The position numbers were made by a program, and so were the translations under genes. The notes beneath the pieces were generated by a model that saw nothing but the letters and a program-made list of their open reading frames with translations, was not told the origin of the DNA and searched no databases. A DNA stretch of 18,318 nucleotides from Baffinella frigidus (Eukaryota > Cryptophyceae > Cryptomonadales > Baffinellaceae): NCBI GenBank assembly GCA_026770585.1, contig MU646900.1, positions 196,986 to 215,303 of the forward strand, written 5' to 3'. Numbering within the stretch: the stretch's first letter is position 1; each line of letters opens with the position of its first letter. Below, one piece after another: positions 13,384 to 18,318 of this stretch.

Positions 13384-13980
13384 GCGAAAGTCAGCAGCTG
13401 TTTTCAGTGGCAGGGCACCAGTGCCAGAAAGCAGCAGTGCTGGAAACCAGCGAGTGTAAAAACTATCCGAGTGTCAGTTCCCACTGTTCAATCTCGAGGC
13501 ACACAGCGCGGCGAATCCCCGGTCCCTGTTCATGTTTCTCGTTCAGTTGAATGCGTTATCTGCATGATGCATCTGGCTAAAATGCCTGAATGATGAATTA
13601 AGAAAGCAGTGCAACACAACTCTCCCAAGTGTCTCGTGAACAGCACCTTTTTGCCGCCGAAAAAGGCGTCCTGCACCCCACCCGCGCTCACTCCCTTTAT
13701 CAATCTCGCCCTCTATATCCCTCTCTCGCTCTGTTATGTCCTCTACCCTCGCCCAAGTGTCTGCTCTTCTTGTCCGATCTCGAGGCACACACCGCAGTGA
13801 ATTCCTGGACTGACGGCGAAAATCAGCAGCTGTGTTCTCAGTGATTTCTCGATGCAACAACTCTTCGAGTGCCAGAGAGACTTGGCCAACCTCGAAGCAC
13901 ACAGCGCGACGAATCCCGTTTCCCAACTCTGAGATTGCAAGCGCCAAAAATCTCTGCCCCCGCTCGAGGCACAGTGCACT
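13384..13980 (+). pseudogene. Cluster of VPILVRES exon remnants
   Basis: Pieces of the 3' half recur at 13478-13525 (GAGTGTCAG...CTCGAGGCACACAGCG), 13772-13805 (GATCTCGAGGCACACACC) and 13852-13938 (MQQLFECQRDLANLEAHSAT), with a scrap near 13965. A different phrase, GGCGAAAGTCAGCAGCTG (13384) / GGCGAAAATCAGCAGCTG (13815), links the units, so larger segments were duplicated. Near 13612-13670 a frame reads ATQLSQVSREQHLFAAEK, helical but without clear splice sites. No remnant has both splice sites. Confidence 0.55.
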
Positions 13981-13992
13981 CCGACCCACAAG

Positions 13993-14117
13993 ATTTAAGC
14001 TACGTCAACTAGCTCACCTAAGTCAACTTTCACCTGATTTCGTTTAGATGGACCCTGCCACCATGGCAGGCATTTGACTTAAGGCGCTTGCTTTCAGGGG
14101 GAGTTGACTTAAGCGAA
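13993..14117. repeat. Decayed foldback with GTTGACTTAAG ends
   Basis: TTTAAGCTACGTCAACT pairs loosely with AGTTGACTTAAGCGAAA. The interior has CACCTAAGTCAACTTTC and a CCTGCCACCATGGCAGG palindrome (14054-14070). The GTCAACTT words resemble the family B interior. Confidence 0.5.
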
Positions 14118-14264
14118 ATGTTGTGGATCCGAGTGCAGTGATGGTGCGTCCATGACCCCTCACTTTGCCTGACTGATCCGCCGAATTTGCGAAATTGCGC
14201 GATTTGCAGCAAGAGATGTTCAGCAAGAGAAGGATCGGCCGTCTAAACCCTGGAGTCCATGCCC
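14118..14264 (+). other. Intron with a possible exon scrap
   Basis: GATTTGCAG|CAAGAG (14200-14216) and TTCAG|CAAGAGAAGGATCGGCCG (14219-14242) resemble GATTTGCAG|CGAGCGAAGGACG at 14508-14526, giving short helical peptides (QEKDRPSKP; RAKDVLSKL). Both run into telomere-like sequence. It is probably a duplicated exon start, with borders unresolved. Confidence 0.3.
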
Positions 14265-14452
14265 TATCCCCTATCCCCTAACCCTTAACCCCTAAACCCT
14301 AAACCCTAAACCCTAAACCCTAAACCCTAAACCCTGAACCCTAAACCCTAGACCCTAAACCCTAAACCCTAAACCCTAGACCCTAAACCTTGAACCCTTA
14401 ACCCTCAACTAAACACTACAACCTAAACCCCAAACCCTCCACCCTACACCAG
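14265..14452 (+). repeat. Telomere-like intron tract
   Basis: A pure CCCTAAA run at about 14290-14335, then CCCTGAA/CCCTAGA variants, to CACCAG at the next exon copy. A similar shorter tract lies at 14537-14600 and 14650-14700. Confidence 0.8.
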
Positions 14453-14505
14453 AAGCAACTGGCGGAGATTCGCACCCGGGTGCTCTCGAGCGAATCTTGC
14501 CTGTG
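14453..14505 (+). pseudogene. RQLAEIRTRV exon copy 1
   Basis: After CACCAG it reads KQLAEIRTRVLSSESCL, then TGA. It is identical to copy 2 through GAGATTCGCACCCGGGTGC and CTCTCGAGCGAATCT. It lacks the 3' part and donor present at 14705-14778. Confidence 0.55.
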
Positions 14506-14603
14506 AGATTTGCAGCGAGCGAAGGACGTTCTGTCTAAACTCTGAACCCCACGCCCTACACCCCAAGCCCCAACCCCTAAACCCTAAACCCTACACCCTA
14601 CAC

Positions 14604-14653
14604 CAGAGGCAAGTGGCGGAGATTCGCACCCGGGTGCTCTCGAGCGAATCTAA
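14604..14653 (+). pseudogene. RQLAEIRTRV exon copy 2, cut by telomere-like repeats
   Basis: After CACCAG it reads RQVAEIRTRVLSSES and then enters CTAACCCCACGCTAATCC repeats without a donor. The break falls at the same codon (GAATCT) as in copy 1, so copies 1 and 2 shared a truncation before duplicating. Confidence 0.6.
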
Positions 14654-14704
14654 CCCCACGCTAATCCCTACAACCTAAACCCTAAACCCCAACCCCCAAA
14701 CCAG

Positions 14705-14778
14705 AGGCAACTGGCGGCGATGCGCACCCGGGTGGTTGAGTGCGAAGCGGGTCTCTCCGCGCAGGCCATCACGCACAG
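14705..14778 (+). CDS. RQLAAMRTRV exon, intact copy (phase 0 to 2)
   Basis: Acceptor AACCAG. It reads RQLAAMRTRVVECEAGLSAQ, then AITH, plus AG to a strong donor CACAG|GTACGC (GT at 14779). Ending in phase 2 is matched by the exon at 17026, which starts with a single G before GAG, giving AGG (Arg). Downstream, before 17026, lie only elements, repeats and dead exon starts, so an intron of about 2.2 kb is implied. Confidence 0.6.
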
Positions 14779-14787
14779 GTACGCATC

Positions 14788-14919
14788 CTACCACGCCAGA
14801 ACGCTCGAGGGAAACCGACGCCTTATCCACGACAGATCTGCCGTCGTTGACTTAAGAATTCAAGGCATTTCCCTTGAAAGATGTCAAACGTGGATGTTTC
14901 GAGTGCCCTGGCGTGGTAG
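14788..14919. mobile_element. 132-bp foldback, CTACCACGCCAG ends
   Basis: CTACCACGCCAG (14788-14799) pairs exactly with 14908-14919. CGCTCGAGGGAAA/TTTCGAGTG and TTGACTTAAGAATTCAAGG give further pairing inside. It begins nine bases after the donor of the previous exon, similar to the element at 6818. Confidence 0.7.
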
Positions 14920-15038
14920 TTACCAGCACACCTCTGCTCTGCATGGTCCCAATCTCTGCTAGGCTTGATTCGAGTCCAACAATGGCATTTGACGAATCGT
15001 TCCCACTTTGGCACGAGGCAACAACGCGAAGCGGCTAT
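14920..15038. other. Unassigned intron sequence
   Basis: No repeat or exon recognised between the two elements. Confidence 0.3.
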
Positions 15039-15176
15039 CCACACCTTGGGCTTCCAGGGTTTCGAGACCCCTAGATTTAGCGGCAACGTGACCAAATTTG
15101 CATTAGAAAATCCTTCAAGTTAACTGCCCAGAGGGTACGTTGACTTTTGATGAAAGGTCAGTAGGCTTCCGTGTGG
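15039..15176 (-). mobile_element. Foldback element family B, copy 4 (reverse)
   Basis: CCACACCTTGGGCTTCCAGG at the left and GTAGGCTTCCGTGTGG at the right. The interior AACGTGACCAAATTTGCATT and ATCCTTCAAGTTAACTG match the reverse complement of copy 1. AT flanks both sides (15037-15038, 15177-15178), within CTAT/ATAG. Confidence 0.75.
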
Positions 15177-15186
15177 ATAGGGTAGT

Positions 15187-15327
15187 GTCCTGAAACCCGG
15201 GTAGTTAGGCCTACGGCATTGCCTACGGTAGACCGTAGGGCCCCTAGGACCTAATATTTCATAGGAACCCCCCTAGGGCCCTACGGCCTACTGTAGGCAA
15301 TACGGTAGGTTTAACTACCCTTAGGAC
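15187..15327. mobile_element. Foldback element family C, copy 3 (best preserved)
   Basis: Outer GTCCT/AGGAC, then GGGTAGTTAGGCCTACGG pairing with CGGTAGGTTTAACTACCC. The arms extend through GCCTACGGTAGACCGTAGGG / CCCTACGGCCTACTGTAGGC for about 50 bp. It lies 10 bp right of the family B element at 15039-15176. Confidence 0.8.
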
Positions 15328-15419
15328 GTTACCCTATGATAGTGTGTCCGGACCGGGCCCGGGTGTGTCCTCTTGCTTCTCGACTGCCGTTCAGGCCGAA
15401 GAGCGCTGCCCGCCTTTTG

Positions 15420-15428
15420 GCTCGTCCC

Positions 15429-15469
<41 letters not shown>

Positions 15470-15598
15470 TCTCTCTCTCTCGCTCTCTCTCTCGCTCTCT
15501 CTCTTTCTCTCTTTCTCTCTCTCTCCCTCTCTCCCTCTCTCCCTCTCTCCCTCTCTTCCTCTCTCTCACTCACTCTCTCTCTCCCTCTCTCTCCCTCT
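15420..15598 (+). repeat. CT-rich microsatellite
   Basis: About 180 bases of CTCTCT with CCCT and CTTT variants. It is followed by TGGCGGCGCAG, so it could be an oversized polypyrimidine tract. The peptides it encodes (SLSLSL, or ERERER on the other strand) are artefacts. GTTCAG|GCCGAAGAGCGCTG just upstream (15392-15405) reads AEERC, a possible exon cut by the CT repeat as at 4844. Confidence 0.75.
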
Positions 15599-15673
15599 GG
15601 CGGCGCAGCCCTCCAATAGCGCTGCCCACCGAGACAAAAGTCGAGAATGGAACGCCTCAAAGCAAACGTGGAA

Positions 15674-15773
15674 CATCCGTTAACTGAAGTAACTACTTCA
15701 TCCGTTAACTGAAGTAACTACTTCATCCGTTAACTGAAGTAACTACTTCATCCGTTAACTGAAGTAACTACTT
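15674..15773 (+). repeat. Four 25-bp tandem repeats
   Basis: The unit CATCCGTTAACTGAAG + TAACTACTT repeats four times with no spacer and no variation. Each unit contains a TGAAGTA-AC-TACTTCA foldback at the unit junction. It follows ATGGAACGCCTCAAAGC (15650-15666), a helical peptide scrap. Confidence 0.9.
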
Positions 15774-15774
15774 C

Positions 15775-16002
15775 CGTTCTCCTGGAGAACGGGCCCGGGT
15801 GTGACTGCCACCCACTCACCCGGAAAGACCAAATCGTCGATTCTCAGACCTCGGATTTACGTTGCCAGACCCCCCAGATAAGGGGGGCTGGCAAAAGTTG
15901 ACCCTGCGCCTCAGTGCAAAAACAACTTTTGGGAAACGGTCGAAAAGTGACCTTTTGGTCCTTCCGTGAGGGCTGGTGGACGTGTCTCACTGTGTCCGAC
16001 AC
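15775..16002. other. Unassigned intron sequence with a hairpin
   Basis: 15862-15894 forms a strong hairpin: TTGCCAGACCCCC ... GGGGGGCTGGCAA. AAAAGTTGACC/AAAAACAACTTTTGG words nearby suggest a decayed element. No exon recognised. Confidence 0.45.
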
Positions 16003-16165
16003 GCCACACAGCGGGCTACGCAGGGATATTTGGCCCAAACCGGGCCACCTTTCCGTTACCTTATCCTTAGGAACCCCCCTATGCCCCTACGGGTTGCCTA
16101 CCGTAGGGTCGTAGGTCTTATCGCTTAGGGGTCATTCAAAATCCCCTCGAAGTCCGCTGTGTGGC
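16003..16165. mobile_element. Foldback element family B-like, copy 5
   Basis: GCCACACAGCGGGCTACG at the left pairs with CGAAGTCCGCTGTGTGGC at the right. Pairing continues as CAGGGATATTT / AAAATCCCC. The terminal motif CCACAC-GG-GGACT-CG is that of family B, but the interior carries family C words (GCCTACCGTAGGG), suggesting a nested or chimeric element. A further family B end (GTCCGTAGTCCACCGTGTAG) sits at 16240-16259. Confidence 0.6.
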
Positions 16166-16296
16166 CTTGTAGCTGTGTACACCAACCTCACAGCGTTTGA
16201 TGGCATACCTAACGGAACTGTTTGGGGGTAGCAGGAAAGGTCCGTAGTCCACCGTGTAGCTACGGTCTTGCCTACAGTAGGTGGTTCTCCTGCTAC

Positions 16297-16443
16297 GAGA
16301 AGTTGGCCACGGGAAATAATGGAAAATCGAGAAATTGGAGCCATTTTGTCAACTTTGGAAAAAAATAGTACCATAAATTTCTCAAAAGTGGACAAAATGG
16401 CTCCAATTTTCCCATTTCCCCATTTTTCGGTGGCCAACTTCTC
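16297..16443. mobile_element. 147-bp foldback element with 53-bp ends
   Basis: GAGAAGTTGGCCACGGGAAA (16297 on) pairs with TTTCGGTGGCCAACTTCTC at the right. The arms pair to GGAGCCATTTTGTC / GACAAAATGGCTCC. The loop is only about 40 bp. No target duplication recognised. The ORF on either strand across it is a by-product. Confidence 0.8.
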
Positions 16444-16559
16444 TGCACGGCGCTCTAGCAGGAGCACCACCCTGCACACGCGCTGGCAGATAAACCCACC
16501 TCAACGACTCGTTTTTGAAATTATACCGGCGGTAACGGTTTTCGTGTTTGCATCTGCAG

Positions 16560-16701
16560 GAGCTGGCTCCTCTGTTTTTTTCGATCCCCCGACTCCGCTC
16601 TCAAATCTGCGCCAACCCGAAATCTACAATAACGGTTTCCCTTTTTTTGTCTGCAGGGAGGAACTGGCGGCAAGATGTCGAGGCTCAGAACCTGTGCTAC
16701 G
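16560..16701 (+). pseudogene. Two dead starts of the EKLAA exon
   Basis: CATCTGCAG|GAGCTGGCTCC at 16560 and GTCTGCAG|GGAGGAACTGGCGGC at 16657 match the start of the exon at 17026, including upstream GGTAACGGTTTTCGTGTT / ATAACGGTTTCCC / GGTGACGGTTTGCG. The second has lost about 12 bases after GGCGGCAAG, shifting GTCGAGGCTCAGAACCTGTG out of frame before TAA-rich repeats. The first diverges after about 15 bases. Confidence 0.6.
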
Positions 16702-16704
16702 AGA

Positions 16705-16972
16705 TAAACCGACCTTATTGATTTAAACCAACATCAATGATTTAAACCGACATTAATGATTTAAACCGACCTTAATGATTTGAACCGACCTTAATGATTT
16801 GCACCGACCTTAATGAATTAAACCGACCTTAATGATTTAAACCGACCTTAATGAATTAAACCGACCTTAATGATTTAAACCGACCTTAATGATTTAAACC
16901 GACCTTAATGAATTAAACCGACCTTAATGATTTAAACCGACCTTAATGATTTAAACCGACCTTGATGATTTT
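16705..16972 (+). repeat. 19-bp tandem repeat, about 14 units
   Basis: Unit ACCTTAATGATTTAAACCG with ATGAATTAA variants. It is A+T-rich, uniform in length, and lies between a dead and an intact copy of the same exon. Its first units are the most diverged. Confidence 0.9.
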
Positions 16973-17025
16973 TTTAAAAAAAGTTGTGGAACCGACGGTG
17001 ACGGTTTGCGTTTTTGTGTCTGCAG

Positions 17026-17395
17026 GGAGAAGCTGGCAGCAGCGGTCAAGAGGGAAGTCGAGGCTCAAAACCTGTGCGCCGATCTCTCCGCCGAGCTGCA
17101 CGAATCCAAGGAAACGTGCGAGGATCTCTCCGCGCGGTTGCAGGAATCTGCAATCTCGTATGAGCAGGTTTCCTCTCAGCTGCACGCGGAACAAGAGGCC
17201 TGCGGGGATATCTCCACGCGGTTGTGGGAATCCTCGCGGGTGTGCGCGCAACTTTCCTCGGAGAATCAGGCGGAAAAAGAGGCGTGCGGGGATCTCGCTG
17301 GGCGGTTGCGGGAGTCCGTGCGGGTGTGCGAGCAGCTCTCGGAGGAGAATCGGGAGGCGGACGCGACGTTCGACGATCTGTCCGGGAAGCTCCTG
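17026..17395 (+). CDS. Large coiled-coil exon with 14-residue repeats
   Basis: Acceptor TGTCTGCAG (to 17025). One G completes an Arg codon from 14778, then EKLAAAVKREVEAQNL and onward for 123 codons to CTCCTG|GTTAGC (GT at 17396). From about codon 20 it is built of two-heptad (14-residue) units, each with one Cys or aromatic at the same place: ETCEDLSARLQESA, ISYEQVSSQLHAEQ, EACGDISTRLWESS, RVCAQLSSENQAEK, EACGDLAGRLRESV, RVCEQLSEENREAD. It is almost certainly a long parallel coiled coil. No enzymatic motif. It resembles myosin-tail-like or golgin-like rods in composition only. Confidence 0.85.
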
Positions 17396-17516
17396 GTTAG
17401 CCCGAAACCCGAAACCCAAAACTCGAAACCCGAAACCCGAAACCCGAAACCATAAACCATACACCCTAATCCCTACCCATCAGCCCCTACACCGTGAACC
17501 TTACACCTGGTTGCAG
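17396..17516 (+). repeat. 121-bp intron made of CCCGAAA/CCCTAA heptamers
   Basis: GTTAG then CCCGAAACCCGAAACCC-type units, ACCATAAACCATACACCC, and an end at TGGTTGCAG. Both flanking exons are strongly coding, in the same 14-residue repeat and compatible phase 0, so this is the clearest case of an intron consisting almost entirely of telomere-like units. Confidence 0.85.
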
Positions 17517-18273
17517 GAATCGGCAGCTTCGTGCGAACAGCTTTCCTCCCAGCTGCAGGAGTCCGACGAGGCATGCGAGGATGTCTCCGCGAGGTTGCAG
17601 GAATCGGCGGTAAAGTTGCAGGAAACTGCACTCTCGTGCGAGCAGCTTTCTTCTCAGCTGCAGGAATCCAAGAGAACGTGCGACGATCTGTCCTCGAAGC
17701 TGCAGGAATCCAACACGAACTGGTCAAACAAACTGGTCAAACAGCGCGAGGAGCTGGTCGTCTCACACGAAATTTCATACGAGGAGCTCCGCGCTTTACA
17801 CGCGGCGACACTCGGGGAGGAGGCCGCGCGGTCCAACCTCGCCAGCGCGCTTCTGCAGGAGGAGCTCTCCCTGAGCCGAGTCGCTTTACAGAAGGCGGGG
17901 GAGGATCGAGTCGCTTTACTGAAGGTGGAGCAGGATCGAGTTGCTTTACAGAAGGTGGAGCAGGATCGAGTCGCTTTACACAGGGCGGGGCAGGACGCTG
18001 GGATGACGCAGTCGCTGCGTCGCTTTACAGAGGACCTCAAGGGGGTGTGGGAGCTGTCGGAGGCACTCGGGGAGGGGCTGCTGCGGGAGGGGGTTCAGCG
18101 CGCGGGGGGAGGGGTGATGCAGGGCGACGTTGATGGTCAAATTGGTGGTCAAATGGTTGGTGGTCAAATGCGGGAGGGGCTGCAGCGCGCGGGGGAAGGG
18201 GTGATGCAGGGCGTCGTTGATGGTCAAACTTATGGTCAAATGCGGGAGGGGCTGCAGCGCGCGGCGCCTGCAG
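17517..18273 (+). CDS. Largest coiled-coil exon (252 codons, may be partial)
   Basis: Acceptor GTTGCAG (to 17516), phase 0. It continues the 14-residue repeats (CEQLSSQLQESDEA, CEDVSARLQESAVK, CEQLSSQLQESKRT, CDDLSSKLQESN), then WSNKLVKQREELVVSHE. Four 10-residue units follow, RVALQKAGED, RVALLKVEQD, RVALQKVEQD, RVALHRAGQD (17877-17996), and then a Gly/Gln-rich tail with MREGLQRAGEGVMQG and DGQ repeats (18060-18265). The frame is open throughout, with no stop to the window end. CCTGCAG|GCAGACC at 18273 is a likely GC donor (phase 1) because CCCCAAA heptamers follow. If it is not spliced, the frame runs on as Pro-rich repeat. Confidence 0.8.
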
Positions 18274-18318
18274 GCAGACCCAAACCCCCACCCCAAACCC
18301 CAAACCCCAAACCCCAAA
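18274..18318 (+). repeat. Start of a CCCCAAA tract (intron)
   Basis: ACCCCAAACCCC units follow a GCAGACCC possible donor. The tract runs off the window. Confidence 0.6.

Larger units (their letters stand above)
15353..15802. repeat. Flanking direct repeat CGGGCCCGGGTGTG
   Basis: CGGGCCCGGGTGTG occurs at about 15353-15366 and again at about 15789-15802, bracketing the CT tract, an exon-like scrap and the 25-bp repeats. It may be an insertion scar or chance reuse of a palindrome. Confidence 0.4.

Noticed and set aside
14054-14075. GCCACCATGG as a Kozak translation start
   Set aside because: It is the centre of a CCTGCCA/TGGCAGG palindrome and the frame stops after four codons.
15321-15687. 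SLSLSLS and ERERER open frames
   Set aside because: CT/GA microsatellite translation.
15674-15773. Four regular 25-bp repeats as a CRISPR array
   Set aside because: There are no spacers, the units are head-to-tail, and the context is eukaryotic.
17531-18133. 200-codon + strand frame rich in Gly/Ala/Arg
   Set aside because: It is a shifted frame of the large coiled-coil exon at 17517-18273. The correct frame shows heptads, 14-residue repeats and the right phase.
17654-18317. Minus-strand open frames (SCSTFCKATRS, PHLTTNHLTTN)
   Set aside because: Antisense of the tandem repeats in the large exon.

Overview
The window is eukaryotic, probably from a GC-rich unicellular alga or related protist. 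It has short exons with AG acceptors and GT (sometimes GC) donors, no operon-like ORFs, abundant plant-type telomere heptamers (CCCTAAA/TTTAGGG) and many small foldback elements. Plant-type telomeres occur in green algae, dinoflagellates, chromerids and some other algae. Weak donors with a few GC donors fit dinoflagellates or haptophytes, but I cannot name the organism. I recognised no tRNA, rRNA, CRISPR array or conserved enzyme domain.

The best single reading is one long gene on the + strand, open at both ends of the window, encoding an Ala/Glu/Gln/Ser/Arg-rich alpha-helical coiled-coil protein. I could chain about 16 exons with compatible phases: 1-48, 502-561, 1835-1960, 2706-2802, 4432-4535, 5127-5195, 5454-5522, 5754-5822, 5984-6086, 6754-6812, 9499-9609, 11576-11722, 13136-13225, 14705-14778, 17026-17395 and 17517-18273. 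Phase-1 and phase-2 junctions (2802/4432, 6086/6754, 14778/17026) all rejoin coherently. About 790 codons are visible in 18.3 kb. The largest exons are at the right end and carry 14-residue Cys-containing coiled-coil repeats.

Around most intact exons lie one to several degraded copies of the same exon: truncated, frameshifted, split by an inserted element, or invaded by telomere or CT repeats. Exon families seen are: EVAVDAQ-type (502, 728); EAYAQAAEF-type (1194, 1605, 1835, 2035, 2292); ERDAT-type (3883, 4122, 4432); SEVAAASEKAS-type (five copies, 4823-6086); ELEAQL-type (8811, 9006, 9102, 9411, 9499); ENRIREA-type (five copies, 11162-12626); VPILVRES-type (12815-13980); RQLAEIRTRV-type (14453, 14604, 14705); and EKLAA-type (16560, 16657, 17026).

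Introns are of three kinds: (i) degenerate telomere-like heptamers in either orientation (49-501, 915-1190, 1470-1834, 6087-6753, 10660-10784, 13041-13135, 14265-14704, 17396-17516); (ii) tandem arrays unlike telomeres (GTACAACT-type 4730-5983, 19-mer 16705-16972, 25-mer 15674-15773, CT-rich 15420-15598, GGGTGCA-type 2460-2610); (iii) about twenty foldback elements of roughly 100-300 bp with long terminal inverted repeats, in several families, some with target duplications or paralogous empty sites. No recognised element interrupts an exon I call intact. Elements lie in introns or in broken exon copies.
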